From positions 1-51,562 of the forward strand of contig JADZDX010000012.1 in NCBI GenBank assembly GCA_020850835.1: a stretch of DNA of 51,562 bases, in the 5' to 3' direction. This DNA is from Fimbriimonadaceae bacterium. Lineage in GTDB: Bacteria; Armatimonadota; Fimbriimonadia; Fimbriimonadales; Fimbriimonadaceae. Under the pieces are notes generated by a model. The model worked only from the letters and a program-made list of their open reading frames with translations, did not search any database and had not been told where the DNA came from. The translations under genes were made by a program, and so were the position numbers. Of the stretch, positions 15,741 through 25,117 are shown piece by piece. Each line of letters opens with the position of its first letter. Position 1 is the stretch's first letter.

Positions 15741-17522
15741 TTGCCCAAAGGAGTTGGTTCAATTTTGCTTTTCGCTCTCGCGGCTTCAATGCATGCCCAG
15801 AGCACAATGGTGATCAAGGAGATCGTCATTCGTGGGAATCACCGGGTAACGACGGAAGCAATCCGCGCGAGCATCCGGGCCGCAGAAGGACGACCTTTCA
15901 TCGCCGACGAACTGGAGCGCGATCAAAATGCCCTTCGCGCCCAAGGCGTGTTTAAGGATGTCAAAGTTTTCAGTCGTCAGCTGAGCGACTCCGAAGTCCA
16001 GATCATTGTGGACATTGAAGAGAATCCGGTCGTGAAGGAAATCTCGATCATGGGCAATTCTGTGATCAAGACGGAAGATATCCTGAAGCTCGTTACCCAA
16101 CAGAAGGACTCACTCCTAAACTTCAACGCCCGTCGGCCCACGGCAGAGGCCATCCGAAATCTATATGATCAGCGCGGCTACTTTGCGGAAGTTGACTTCC
16201 CAACGATGCCTGATCAGCCGGAAACGATGACAATTCTCGTCATCGAGACGACCATCAACGATATCATCATCAACGGCCTAGTCCACACTAAGCCCAGAGT
16301 TGTGCAACGGTTGATCAAGTCCAAAGTGGGTGAGCCGTTGAACGAAGCTACTTGGGCATCTGACGTTCGACGGATTCGCAGTACCCAGTGGTTTGACAAA
16401 GCCGATCCGGGAATCCGACCGGCAGCTGACATTGGAAAGGTGGACCTTCTAATGGATCTTAAGGAGACGCGAACGGCCAAGTTTGATGTTGGTGTTGCCA
16501 TGGATCCGTCTAGTCGGCTGGCGGGAACTTTCGCGATCAGCGATTCGAACTTTAGGGGGTCAGGGCAGAGCATCGGAGCCCGAATCCAACAAGATACATT
16601 TGGGTCCGGTGCAAGCGTCTCGCTTGACTATAGCGACCCCTACTTTGATCGCCGCGATACGGCCATCAGTTTTTCGCTCTACTCCCGAGTGCAAAGCTAC
16701 TTTGCCAATTTCGGTAGCACCACATCCTCCTTAAGTCGCGATGATCGCTTTGACGAGCGCCGAGCAGGCGGCTCTCTCAGCGTCTCAAGACCCTTGCGCG
16801 GAAACTTCTTCGCCACGCTTGGCATGAGCATGGAAAGCATCCGGGCAATCAACCTCAGTAGTAGCAGTGCTGAATATATTCGGCAAGATGGATCACTGGT
16901 GAAGGGCATTGCCCAAATCAGCCGTGATCGCCGCGACGTCCCGCTTGATCCTTACGAAGGAGACTATCTTCGGGCAAGTATTGAGCCTGGTTTGAGTAGG
17001 ATTGACACCATAGGCGGCAGTGTTGCCAGCTTTACCAATGTGCTCGGCAACAACCCATTTGTTCGGACAACCGCCGAATACAAGGCCTTCTTTAGCAAGC
17101 GACCCAGCGACCGGCGAAAGCTCACGGACCCACGCCCCGTGATTGCGTTCCGCACAAGAATGGGGATGATTTCCGGTGATGTCCCGTTCTACGAGCAACT
17201 CTTTATCGGGGGATCAGACTCGTTGCGTGGCTATGCAGAGCAACGCTTCTGGGGCAAGAATGCAATCGTTGCATCTACGGAGTACCGGTACCCAATGCCG
17301 ATGTCCGACGCCTTCACGTTGATCGGCTTTGTGGACTATGGCGGAGCTTGGGGTGGCTATCCTGGGATCAGCAACTTTAGCCAGTCGGACAAGATCAAGC
17401 TCCACCTAGGCTACGGCGCAGGACTTGGGTTCCGAACGCCGCTTGGCTCAATTCGCATTGACTTCGGCTTCCGCCCGGATGGAGGGTCCCGGACCCACTT
17501 TTCAATAGGTGGTAGCTTCTAA
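15741..17522 (+). CDS. bamA: BamA/Omp85 outer membrane assembly factor
   Basis: BamA inserts beta-barrel proteins into the outer membrane. From TTG 15741, nine bases after a strong AGGAGG, the product has 593 residues: signal peptide (about 1-20, ending MHAQS), roughly three POTRA domains (from VIKEIVIRGNHRV to about residue 235), then a 16-stranded-type barrel with the loop motif SLRGY (Arg496) and a C-terminal barrel ending in phenylalanine. It is shorter than the five-POTRA proteobacterial protein. A longer frame from 15648 has no site and no signal peptide at its start. skp, lpxD and lpxC follow, as in the classical bamA-skp-lpx cluster. Confidence 0.93.
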   Translation: MPKGVGSILLFALAASMHAQSTMVIKEIVIRGNHRVTTEAIRASIRAAEGRPFIADELERDQNALRAQGVFKDVKVFSRQLSDSEVQIIVDIEENPVVKEISIMGNSVIKTEDILKLVTQQKDSLLNFNARRPTAEAIRNLYDQRGYFAEVDFPTMPDQPETMTILVIETTINDIIINGLVHTKPRVVQRLIKSKVGEPLNEATWASDVRRIRSTQWFDKADPGIRPAADIGKVDLLMDLKETRTAKFDVGVAMDPSSRLAGTFAISDSNFRGSGQSIGARIQQDTFGSGASVSLDYSDPYFDRRDTAISFSLYSRVQSYFANFGSTTSSLSRDDRFDERRAGGSLSVSRPLRGNFFATLGMSMESIRAINLSSSSAEYIRQDGSLVKGIAQISRDRRDVPLDPYEGDYLRASIEPGLSRIDTIGGSVASFTNVLGNNPFVRTTAEYKAFFSKRPSDRRKLTDPRPVIAFRTRMGMISGDVPFYEQLFIGGSDSLRGYAEQRFWGKNAIVASTEYRYPMPMSDAFTLIGFVDYGGAWGGYPGISNFSQSDKIKLHLGYGAGLGFRTPLGSIRIDFGFRPDGGSRTHFSIGGSF

Positions 17523-17529
17523 CACAATC

Positions 17530-18168
17530 ATGAAACCAACAATCAAACTCTATTCGGGCTGGATCGTCGCCGCTACGATGGCCGTGATCATGTTCGGGTC
17601 TGGATTCCAAACTACCGCCGAGAAGACCGGCGTTGTAGACCTGAACAAGGTCATCCAAGACAGCAATGTCGGCAAGCAAAATACGACGAAGTTGAACCAA
17701 GCTCTCGCAAAACGACAAGCCCTCCTCAACTACATCAAAGACCACACGATCATTACTACTGAGCAGGCAGAGAAGCTGCGCGAATTGGAACTCAAGGATC
17801 CCCAAACGGATGCCGATAAGGCAGCAATTGAGAAGATCAAGCGAGATGTCGGGGACTCAGAGAAGAACCAAGACATGCTGAGAGGTAAGAGCAATCTCAC
17901 GGAGGCCGAGAGCCGCTTACTTTCTGAGTACAGCGACCGCCAGCGTAAGTCATTCGAAACGATGCAGACTTGGAACAGCGTATTCAGCGATGAACTGTCC
18001 AATATGCGCGAGCAATTGCAACAGAGCACCGTAGACCTTGCCAAGGCTGCACTGGCTCGAGTCGCCAAGCAGCAAGGATTCACCACCGTCTTGGAGACCC
18101 AAGTTGCACCTTATGGCGCCAATGACCTCACGGCAAACACTGTGACGTCCATGAACGCCGGGAAATAG
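17530..18168 (+). CDS. OmpH/Skp-like periplasmic chaperone
   Basis: The 212-residue product has a signal peptide (about 1-29), then GVVDLNKVIQDS, the usual start of mature Skp proteins, and a long coiled coil rich in Lys, Glu and Gln (about residues 50-165), ending in LARVAKQQGFTTVLET. Skp holds unfolded outer membrane proteins in the periplasm for the Bam complex. The ATG at 17530 is seven bases after bamA; an upstream in-frame start overlapping bamA has no support. Confidence 0.85.
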   Translation: MKPTIKLYSGWIVAATMAVIMFGSGFQTTAEKTGVVDLNKVIQDSNVGKQNTTKLNQALAKRQALLNYIKDHTIITTEQAEKLRELELKDPQTDADKAAIEKIKRDVGDSEKNQDMLRGKSNLTEAESRLLSEYSDRQRKSFETMQTWNSVFSDELSNMREQLQQSTVDLAKAALARVAKQQGFTTVLETQVAPYGANDLTANTVTSMNAGK

Positions 18169-18174
18169 GGTTTC

Positions 18175-19158
18175 ATGGTTCGCTGGCCTGGGTCGCTCTT
18201 GCTTCTGGGCCTTCTCGCGGGTTGCTCGTCGCCAGAGCAACCCGCTGTTTATGTGGATCTAACCCAACTCGCGCCATTACTTGCGGGAACTCCTAACGTC
18301 CCGGCTGTCACGCCCGTCCCGATTTCGGCATCCATTTCTGTTTCTGGCACTCAAGGGCGTCTGCTATTTAGCGGTTTGACCAAAGAGGAACTTGCTGAGA
18401 GCGAAGCCCAGATCAGGACAAACCAGAATGAAGCAATTCGACGCATCATGGCGCAACGCCTAAAAGTTCTTGATGCCGAAATTGAATCAGCTCTGGCCGC
18501 CTCCCGAGGGAGGCTGGAACCCAAGCATCAGATGATCATGCAAGATGCCATAGCACAAACCCGGATTCCATTCGATAAGATGGCCCCGCGAGTCGGTGAG
18601 CTGACCCTAGAGCTCACCAACCTGATTGGTTTCCCCGATCGGGGCCAAGCCTACCGACTGGTAGATGCGGAATGGTCCCAGAATCGGGCAAAGCGAATTG
18701 AGACAATCAGGGCCGAGCTAGCCCAGCTAAACGCTTCATACTTGGCAGAGCGAAATGCAATTCTGGATCAAGCCTATCGTTTGATTGCCCGCGATGACGA
18801 AACCTTGCTGACCAATGCCTCCGTAGCGCGAAAGGAAGGTGAAGCACGGATTTCGACCGAACTCCAGAAACTAAGCGAGAACAGCGAGGGCGAACACGCG
18901 GAGCACCTGCCATCCACATCAACTCAATTGCACCTTCCGGCCACCCGTGCCCGGTCGGTTCGCGTGCATTCTGGCGATGAGACATTCCCTGCGCTATCGG
19001 CTGGACCTTCAGAACGTTCGCCCCTCTGGGCGGCAGGCCAGAAGGCAAAGATTTGGGCCAGCGGCCAGGGTTACCGACTGGTACCGAGTCGAAGCCAAGG
19101 CCGAGACGCTACCCTAGTGTGCATGAAATGGATTCAAGAGCAATCGGTTGGACATTAG
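18175..19158 (+). CDS. Predicted coiled-coil lipoprotein of the Omp cluster
   Basis: The 327-residue frame starts with a clear lipoprotein signal (LLAGC, Cys17). The mature protein is mostly helical, with charged repeats between residues 60 and 240 (QIRTNQNEAIRRIMAQRL; AERNAILDQAYRL), and a less regular basic tail whose coding sequence overlaps lpxD by 31 bases. I do not recognise the family. Its place directly after a Skp-like gene suggests an envelope chaperone or a Bam accessory lipoprotein, but that is context only. The residues after about 245 look less typical. Confidence 0.7.
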   Translation: MVRWPGSLLLLGLLAGCSSPEQPAVYVDLTQLAPLLAGTPNVPAVTPVPISASISVSGTQGRLLFSGLTKEELAESEAQIRTNQNEAIRRIMAQRLKVLDAEIESALAASRGRLEPKHQMIMQDAIAQTRIPFDKMAPRVGELTLELTNLIGFPDRGQAYRLVDAEWSQNRAKRIETIRAELAQLNASYLAERNAILDQAYRLIARDDETLLTNASVARKEGEARISTELQKLSENSEGEHAEHLPSTSTQLHLPATRARSVRVHSGDETFPALSAGPSERSPLWAAGQKAKIWASGQGYRLVPSRSQGRDATLVCMKWIQEQSVGH

Positions 19159-20162
19159 GTGATCTGGCAGCCCTTATCGGGGGGCGATTGGATGGGCCCC
19201 ACGAGTTCTGGGTCCGCCGCCCCGTGCGGGCAGACTCGATTGATCCGGAAGGGATCGCTTTTGCGGAGCGTCAAGAATTCGCGGATAGGGCTACCGGGGT
19301 AGGCGCCTTGATTGTCACTGAAGGGGTGAACGTAATGGGAAAGCCCGCGATCCGAGTGGAGAATCCGCGCCATGCCTTCGGGAAGATTCTTCATTTCGCT
19401 CAAAGGCCAATTCCAATTATGGAGGGCATTCACCCGACCGCACAAATCGATTCGCGCGCGTGGATCGATCGAACCGCTAGTATCGGGCCATTTGTTGTGG
19501 TTGAACAAGGGGCAAGGGTGGGGCCTAGGGCAAAGGTCCATGCGGGCGTGTACATTGGCGAAGCATGCGAGATTGGAGAAGGAACAACGATCTATCCTGG
19601 CGCGGTGCTCGTACAAGACGTTAGGGTCGGGGCGCGCTGTATCCTACATTCAAACTGCGTTCTTGGAGCGGACGGGTTTGGCTTCTTATGGGATGGTAAA
19701 GCCAGGGTTAAGATCCCGCAAGTTGGCGGCATCATTTTAGGAGACGATGTTGAGGTTGGTGCGGGAACTTGTATTGATCGTTCAACGTGTGGTGAGACCG
19801 TTATCCAGAGTGGAACCAAACTCGACAACATGGTGCAAATCGGGCACAATTGCACCGTTGGCGAAGCTAGTGTCATCGCCGCTCACACAAGCGTAGCGGG
19901 CTCAGTGAGGATTGGTGATCGAGTCGTCATCGGTGGTCAATCGGCGATTGCCGGGCACCTCAGTGTCGGTGATGACATCGCCCTTGGTGGTCGTACGGGT
20001 GTGATGCAGGATGTCGAGATGCCTGGGGAGTACTTCGGCACCCCTGCCCAGCCTGTTCGTGAATCCTTGCGCCAGATGCTTGCCTTGCGCGAACTTCCCG
20101 CCTTGCTCAAGCGGGTTAAGTTGCTTGAGGCGAAGATCGCCGAACTGGAGAGTAAAGAATGA
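19128..20162 (+). CDS. lpxD: UDP-3-O-acylglucosamine N-acyltransferase
   Basis: LpxD adds the second acyl chain in lipid A synthesis. The 344-residue product has the N-terminal uridine-binding domain (WTLGDLAALIGGRLDG; ALIVTEGV) and a left-handed beta-helix of hexapeptide repeats (from about residue 103), with the catalytic-region QIGHNC and ADGFGF, and a C-terminal helix. I chose the ATG at 19128 since the family begins there; a frame from 19053 adds a Pro/Arg-rich stretch overlapping the preceding gene. It overlaps lpxC by four bases (ATGA). Confidence 0.95.
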   Translation: MDSRAIGWTLGDLAALIGGRLDGPHEFWVRRPVRADSIDPEGIAFAERQEFADRATGVGALIVTEGVNVMGKPAIRVENPRHAFGKILHFAQRPIPIMEGIHPTAQIDSRAWIDRTASIGPFVVVEQGARVGPRAKVHAGVYIGEACEIGEGTTIYPGAVLVQDVRVGARCILHSNCVLGADGFGFLWDGKARVKIPQVGGIILGDDVEVGAGTCIDRSTCGETVIQSGTKLDNMVQIGHNCTVGEASVIAAHTSVAGSVRIGDRVVIGGQSAIAGHLSVGDDIALGGRTGVMQDVEMPGEYFGTPAQPVRESLRQMLALRELPALLKRVKLLEAKIAELESKE

Positions 20163-20971
20163 TGGTTTTTGACCGGCTGACGGTGCGTTCTTCGGTGACC
20201 TTTGAGGGTGGCGGCCTCCATTCCGGTTCACCTGTTTCGGCAACCGTTCACCCAGGACGTGATGGGATAGCCTTCCGATCAGGCAACAACCGATGGATTG
20301 CGCGCCCCGACGAGATCAGAGAGACGGTTCGTTGCACCCGACTTGGTGATATTTCGACGATTGAGCACCTCATGTCGGCGCTGGCGGGCATCGGGATTAC
20401 CGATGCGGAAGTCGAGGTGCAGGGTGGTGAGTTACCGGCCGCTGGCGGTTCGTCCTTCACCTTCGTCGAGGGCCTGCAGGCGACTGGACATGAGAAGATC
20501 GGCACCCTGGAGGTAACACCGCCCTACGCTCGAATCTTCTCGAAATGCGACGAGCGCACACTCGCTATCGCGGCGGGTGAGGGCCACTGGAGGTTTGACT
20601 TTGTCACCAACAGTCCATTCCCCGGCGTTCAATCCTTTGCCGTCCACCTAACCCCTGATAGTTACTGTCGAGAGGTCGCTCCAGCAAGGACGATCGTATT
20701 CGAAGCCGAGTTAGACACGGTGCGGAGGGCGGGACTTGGTCAGGGATTGGATGAACGGACTGCCCTTGTCCTTGGCGAAAATGACTATGTCAATCCACCA
20801 CTTTTCAGCGACGAACCCGCTCGCCATAAGCTCCTTGACTTGATCGGTGATCTCTATCTAAGTGGAGTACCAATGCAAGCCGTTGACGTCATTGCAGAGC
20901 GAAGCGGACACTCAGCAAATGTGGAGGCAGCAGCCAGGCTGGCCCAAGCCACGACAATAGTCCGCTACTAA
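20159..20971 (+). CDS. lpxC: UDP-3-O-acyl-N-acetylglucosamine deacetylase
   Basis: LpxC performs the committed zinc-dependent step of lipid A synthesis. The 270-residue protein has STIEHLMSA with Glu69 and zinc ligand His70, ARHKLLDLIGD with His223 and Asp227, and His251 (GHSAN) as the catalytic histidine. The N-terminal FEGGGLHSG is typical. It ends the bamA cluster and precedes the convergent nitroreductase by seven bases. fabZ, lpxA and lpxB are not here. Confidence 0.95.
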   Translation: MMVFDRLTVRSSVTFEGGGLHSGSPVSATVHPGRDGIAFRSGNNRWIARPDEIRETVRCTRLGDISTIEHLMSALAGIGITDAEVEVQGGELPAAGGSSFTFVEGLQATGHEKIGTLEVTPPYARIFSKCDERTLAIAAGEGHWRFDFVTNSPFPGVQSFAVHLTPDSYCREVAPARTIVFEAELDTVRRAGLGQGLDERTALVLGENDYVNPPLFSDEPARHKLLDLIGDLYLSGVPMQAVDVIAERSGHSANVEAAARLAQATTIVRY

Positions 20972-20978
20972 GGGAGCC

Positions 20979-21779
20979 TCAACGAAGGAAGAACCCCTGC
21001 TGGTGCAGGTAGTCCAACAGGGTTTCGCGACCCGTCATGCGCTCTCCGCTAACCCGAGCCCCACTGTGTTTGGACCATGTCGTCTCCAATCCTCGGCGGG
21101 CGTACGCCACCTTCATTCGCTCGTCGTACTCGTCGGCTGAGACATCCTTATCGTAGGTTTCTAGAAACCAGACTTGGTCTTGATGCAAGCGCGGTTTGAC
21201 CCTCCCCCTCTCCTCTCCCGATGGCACACCCAAGCACAGACCAAAAACGCCAAAGGTTTTCTCTGGCAAGTCAAGGAGTTCCTGAACCCCATAGGGATCA
21301 TTACGAAGGGCTCCGATGTAGCATATGCCATACCCTAGCGACTCAGCGGCGCAGGTGAACCGTTCCGCAGCTAGCGCAACGTCAATGAGGGCCATGATTC
21401 CAAATTCGGCATAGTCAAGCCCCTTCGGGTCTAACGTGGCCTTCCGTGCTGCTTGAAACAGGCGATAATGATCTGCGCAGAAGGCGAAGAACCAAGCGGC
21501 GTCGCGCACATGCGCTTGGTCATCGCACAGTTCAGCAATGGCGGCTCGTCGCTCCGGATCTTGAACGCTGATTGCGCTCCACATCTGCAAGCTACTGCTC
21601 GTCGAGGCGCTTTGGGCGGCTGCCATCAGGCCCGCAACGGTCTCTTTGGATATCGGCACGTTAGCGAACTTCCGCACGGAACGGTGCCGCAAGAATGCAT
21701 CTAATCCATCAAGGGGGAACTTGGACGATTCTCCATATCGTGATGCCCAAGCCTCGGCCGCAGTCTCTGTAAAGAGCAT
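20979..21779 (-). CDS. NfsA/NfrA-like flavin-dependent nitroreductase
   Basis: The 266-residue protein is an FMN-dependent NAD(P)H oxidoreductase of the nitroreductase fold. It shows HRSVRKF near residue 32, the FMN-binding QSASTSSSLQMWS, GYGICYIGALRNDP and GLCLGVP, the order of the NfsA/NfrA group. Substrates could be quinones, nitro compounds or free flavin. It lies after the pilus operon on the same strand but has its own -10-like TATTAT six bases before the ATG. Confidence 0.9.
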   Translation of the reverse strand: MLFTETAAEAWASRYGESSKFPLDGLDAFLRHRSVRKFANVPISKETVAGLMAAAQSASTSSSLQMWSAISVQDPERRAAIAELCDDQAHVRDAAWFFAFCADHYRLFQAARKATLDPKGLDYAEFGIMALIDVALAAERFTCAAESLGYGICYIGALRNDPYGVQELLDLPEKTFGVFGLCLGVPSGEERGRVKPRLHQDQVWFLETYDKDVSADEYDERMKVAYARRGLETTWSKHSGARVSGERMTGRETLLDYLHQQGFFLR

Positions 21780-21785
21780 GCCCTC

Positions 21786-21791
21786 ATAATA
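21786..21791 (-). promoter_or_regulatory. Putative -10 box for the nitroreductase gene
   Basis: TATTAT on the minus strand, six bases before the ATG at 21779. No -35 match is visible. Confidence 0.4.
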
Positions 21792-21817
21792 GCCTCTAGG
21801 CGATCGGCGTAGAGCTC

Positions 21818-22216
21818 TTATGGAACTGGACTGGGATCGAGAGTGAAGGTTGCGTTAGACCAGTCACCATTGAACAGATAGTGAAAATTACCGTGAGTCT
21901 CTGATGAAGAGTAGGTGATGGAGCCGTCAACGCTACTGAAGTCACCTCCTGCCCCAAAGGTAGCCGAACCCATGAACTGACCCTCTTGATCGATGGTGCC
22001 CGTGAAGGTACCCACCTCACCGTCGCTATTTCGAGTAATCGTTCCGGTCATTCCGCCATCGGGCGCAATAACCCAATCGACGGAGCCCGTGTCAGGGCGC
22101 GTGATATCGTTGTAGTTTCCGACCCACGAGCCCGCATAGATGTTGTCCCGGTTAACCGAGCCCGCACACCCGACAAGGGTGGCGAGTATCGGCCAGGCGA
22201 TCCAAGAGCGCTTCAT
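21818..22216 (-). CDS. Small predicted lipoprotein after pilQ
   Basis: The 132-residue product has a lipoprotein signal (LVGC, Cys17) and a mature part made of short strands rich in Gly, Thr and Ser (GSWVGNYND; GGMTGTITRN; GTFTGTIDQEGQFMGSATF), probably a small beta-barrel or sandwich. The ATG overlaps the pilQ stop (TGATG), so it is read as the last gene of the pilus operon. No family recognised; a pilotin-like role for the secretin is possible from position only. Confidence 0.7.
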   Translation of the reverse strand: MKRSWIAWPILATLVGCAGSVNRDNIYAGSWVGNYNDITRPDTGSVDWVIAPDGGMTGTITRNSDGEVGTFTGTIDQEGQFMGSATFGAGGDFSSVDGSITYSSSETHGNFHYLFNGDWSNATFTLDPSPVP

Positions 22217-24510
22217 CACTTTCCTTTCTTTGCTTTGGCGGCAATGACGCTATCAGGTTCCATTGGCATACCCGAGTTATGCGTACTCAGAGGTCCTGTA
22301 ATCGACTTCGCGGTCACGAACACGACCAATTCCTTGCGAATAGTCTGGGTCGTGGTTCGGCGGAAGAGCGCACCAATAATCGGAAGATCCATCAAGATCG
22401 GAATGCCCTTAAGTTGGTTCACATCCTGGCTTTGAATCAGGCCGCTGATGGCAAAGGTCTCCCCACTCTTCATGGGGATGGTCTGCTGGGCGATTCGCTC
22501 GCTGGTTTGCGGCAGCTCGGCGGCAAAACCCTGAACGCTCACTCGCTTCCATCCGGTCAGGAAGCTGACGACGGGGCGAAGATCAAGAGTCACCGTCCCG
22601 TCCGCACTAATTCGCGGCAGCACAGCAAGATTGATTCCGACCCGCACCGTGCCGATCTGGACGCTGGGGCCATTCTGACTGGATGTGATCGTCTCGACAT
22701 AGCGTATTGCATCACCGATGAAGAGTTCCGACTCACGGCCGTCGGGGGCCAGCATGTTGGGCCGCGCAATCAGGTTGTTCGTGTTGGCAATCTTGTCTAG
22801 CGTTGCCACCACATCGCCAGTAAAGTGCCGATTGTTTAAGCTCACGCCTCCCGTACCGCTCGGTTGTTCGATCGCGGTAGACACGTTCAAGAACTTGACC
22901 GCACCACCCGTAAAGATATTCCAATCCAGTCCGATATTGAGTGCGTCTTCCTTGCTGAGTTCCATGACGCGGATTTCCAGAGCCACGAGGCGGGGCGCCA
23001 CGTCTAGGGCCTTTAGAACCCGGTGAGCAACGGACATCTGCTCTTTTGAGCCACGAAGGATTAGCCGCATTGGCTGAGCAACGCTCTCAAACTCGTTGTA
23101 TGGTTGTTGAAGGCCTCCTTGGAAGCCCTTCGTTCCACCGGCTGCCCCTTGCTTTTCGTCTGTTCCGCCAGCGGCTCCCCCCGCCTGGGCTTGAGCAGCC
23201 AAAGGCGTTGATGCCGAACCTCCGTATACGGCTGTGGTGCCCTTGGGGTCATAAAGCCGAGGGTTGCCAACGGCACCCGGCGAAATTGAAACGCGAAGGC
23301 CGTGAACGTGTTGGACTAGTTCATCGCGAAGAGCTCGGGGTTCGCTGAACTGAACATCGTAGACCACGAACTCATCGGCGTCCGCTCCCCCTCCGGAAGA
23401 CACACCGAGCGCCGTGCAGATTTGTTGGTCAATTGACCGTACAGATCGTTCGGCTTCGCCAAGGCGCGACGGGGCACCGATGATCATTACGTAATCATCT
23501 GCCTCATCAGGCCAAACCAATTCATATCCTCCGCTATTTGATGTTCGAGGTAGAGTGCGGTACACCGCCGTCTCTACTTGAGTGCGGCGATGGCTGTAAA
23601 CGGGAACAATGCGGGACTCCACCTTCTCGGGCGTTGTCGCAGCTTGGGTTCCAATTGATGCACTCGGTCCCTTAATGTTGCGGACAATCTCATCCAGCCG
23701 CTCAGCAGGAGCTACAACGATCGTGTTGCCGACTTGCTGATATCGCAAGCCAGACATTGCCGTAATCACGTTCATCGCGTGGTCTGTTGTGACCTTCTCC
23801 AGTTTGATGGTGAGCTTCTTATCCTCAACTTCTGGCGCTGTAACAATGTTCACGCCCGCTTGGATGGCGATGGCCTTGAGAATCTGACTGACCTTTGCGT
23901 CATCAAATTCCAGGGTAACGGTCTTACCAACAGATGCTGTGGAAGCTGGAATGATCTGCGACACAAGCGGATTCATCGGCTTCGGTGTTGCGGCCGCGGC
24001 TACCGGCTTCGGGCTCGGCTGAGGCAGGGGCAAGATTGGAGTTGACGGAGTTGCTTGAGCACTGACCGTCTGACCAATTGGTCCCGCAATTGGAACCGCA
24101 ACTGGCGGGTTCATTAGCTCTGGCTCTGGTGAGCCCAAAGTAATTTTGTATCCACCTTCAATGGGAGCGACGACGGGCGCATTTGACGGCTGGAGGCGCA
24201 AAACAATTCGAGAAACGGGCGGATGCTTGGACGCTTGCGACCACTGTACCGTGGTGACCCCGTGACGATTTACTGAGTTCTTGCCCGCGGCAACCTTCAG
24301 TTCACCTCGAAAGCTTGCAACGTAGACCGTTCCGTTTTCAACCCGGCTAATGCTTGGCGCAGCAAGCTTTTGTCCCCGCACCACTACAGCCAAGCCATTG
24401 CTTGAACTTGCGACATTTACCCCGGTAACGAGCCCCTGGGCCGACGCAAGCGATGCCGCAGCCATTAAGCTGACGGTCAAAAGATGACTGAATCGTTTAG
24501 TTGTCCGCAT
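22216..24510 (-). CDS. pilQ: Type IV pilus secretin PilQ
   Basis: PilQ forms the outer membrane pore through which the pilus passes. The 764-residue product has a signal peptide (ending ASLASAQ), an AMIN domain (about 30-125), a Pro-rich linker, an STN/N0 domain (VTLEFDDAKVSQILKAIAIQ, about 195-270), an N1-type domain, a Gly/Ala-rich insert and the secretin core ending in the signature VPILMDLPIIGALFR and KELVVFVT. ATG 24510 was chosen over a TTG nine bases upstream. The start overlaps pilP by 14 bases. Confidence 0.95.
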   Translation of the reverse strand: MRTTKRFSHLLTVSLMAAASLASAQGLVTGVNVASSSNGLAVVVRGQKLAAPSISRVENGTVYVASFRGELKVAAGKNSVNRHGVTTVQWSQASKHPPVSRIVLRLQPSNAPVVAPIEGGYKITLGSPEPELMNPPVAVPIAGPIGQTVSAQATPSTPILPLPQPSPKPVAAAATPKPMNPLVSQIIPASTASVGKTVTLEFDDAKVSQILKAIAIQAGVNIVTAPEVEDKKLTIKLEKVTTDHAMNVITAMSGLRYQQVGNTIVVAPAERLDEIVRNIKGPSASIGTQAATTPEKVESRIVPVYSHRRTQVETAVYRTLPRTSNSGGYELVWPDEADDYVMIIGAPSRLGEAERSVRSIDQQICTALGVSSGGGADADEFVVYDVQFSEPRALRDELVQHVHGLRVSISPGAVGNPRLYDPKGTTAVYGGSASTPLAAQAQAGGAAGGTDEKQGAAGGTKGFQGGLQQPYNEFESVAQPMRLILRGSKEQMSVAHRVLKALDVAPRLVALEIRVMELSKEDALNIGLDWNIFTGGAVKFLNVSTAIEQPSGTGGVSLNNRHFTGDVVATLDKIANTNNLIARPNMLAPDGRESELFIGDAIRYVETITSSQNGPSVQIGTVRVGINLAVLPRISADGTVTLDLRPVVSFLTGWKRVSVQGFAAELPQTSERIAQQTIPMKSGETFAISGLIQSQDVNQLKGIPILMDLPIIGALFRRTTTQTIRKELVVFVTAKSITGPLSTHNSGMPMEPDSVIAAKAKKGK

Positions 24511-25117
24511 TGTCCTCAAGTGTCAGCGTTGAACGCTGACCGTGTCCTTCTAACACCACTCCACGCCGGGTAATTGAGACCACTTTCTGGCCACCAATCG
24601 TGTCACCAACCCTCACCGTGCGCTGATTCCCGCTCTCGGTTTGAATCAAGGCGACCTGCCGGCCACCGATGACAACTCCCGACAGCTTCATAGACGGAGG
24701 AGCCGGACGATTAGACGCTTGGTTGCCTGCATTTTCTACAGGGTACGGCATCTGGGGCGGCAGATCACCACCCATTGGCCCAGGCCCAGGGACAGGCATT
24801 GGGTTTACACCAGCGTATCCAGAAACAGGGCGAGGAGCTGCCGGCTGGGGTGCAGATGGCGGGGTGCCGTTGTTTGGAAGGACTTGCGGCGTAAACGGAT
24901 CTCGCTGAGCAAGCGGCATTCGAACATACTCATTGTCAAGCCGGTCGTCCACATTTGCAGTAGCAGCAGCGTCCTGAGACTCTTGGGTAGCTGGTTTAAG
25001 CTTGGGGGCCGTTGAGCCACCTCCACCGCCAATGAATTGGAACGCTCCAACGCCGAGGAGGACGGCGCCAAGGGCACCGAGAATGATGGTTTGTTTTTTG
25101 TCGTTAGGCGCCTTCAT
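24497..25117 (-). CDS. pilP: PilP-like pilus assembly protein
   Basis: The 206-residue protein has an N-terminal membrane helix (about residues 9-29), a long linker rich in Pro, Gly and Ala, and a C-terminal beta domain with PPSMKLSGVVIGGRQVALIQ and VRVGDTIGGQKVVSI, as in PilP homology regions. PilP links the PilN/O inner membrane platform to PilQ. A transmembrane anchor replaces the lipoprotein signal of proteobacterial PilP. The call rests on this fold pattern and on its place between pilO and pilQ. Confidence 0.82.
   Translation of the reverse strand: MKAPNDKKQTIILGALGAVLLGVGAFQFIGGGGGSTAPKLKPATQESQDAAATANVDDRLDNEYVRMPLAQRDPFTPQVLPNNGTPPSAPQPAAPRPVSGYAGVNPMPVPGPGPMGGDLPPQMPYPVENAGNQASNRPAPPSMKLSGVVIGGRQVALIQTESGNQRTVRVGDTIGGQKVVSITRRGVVLEGHGQRSTLTLEDNADN

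Noticed and set aside
22279-22800. 173-codon plus-strand frame
   Set aside because: Antisense to the secretin core of pilQ; no protein-like features.
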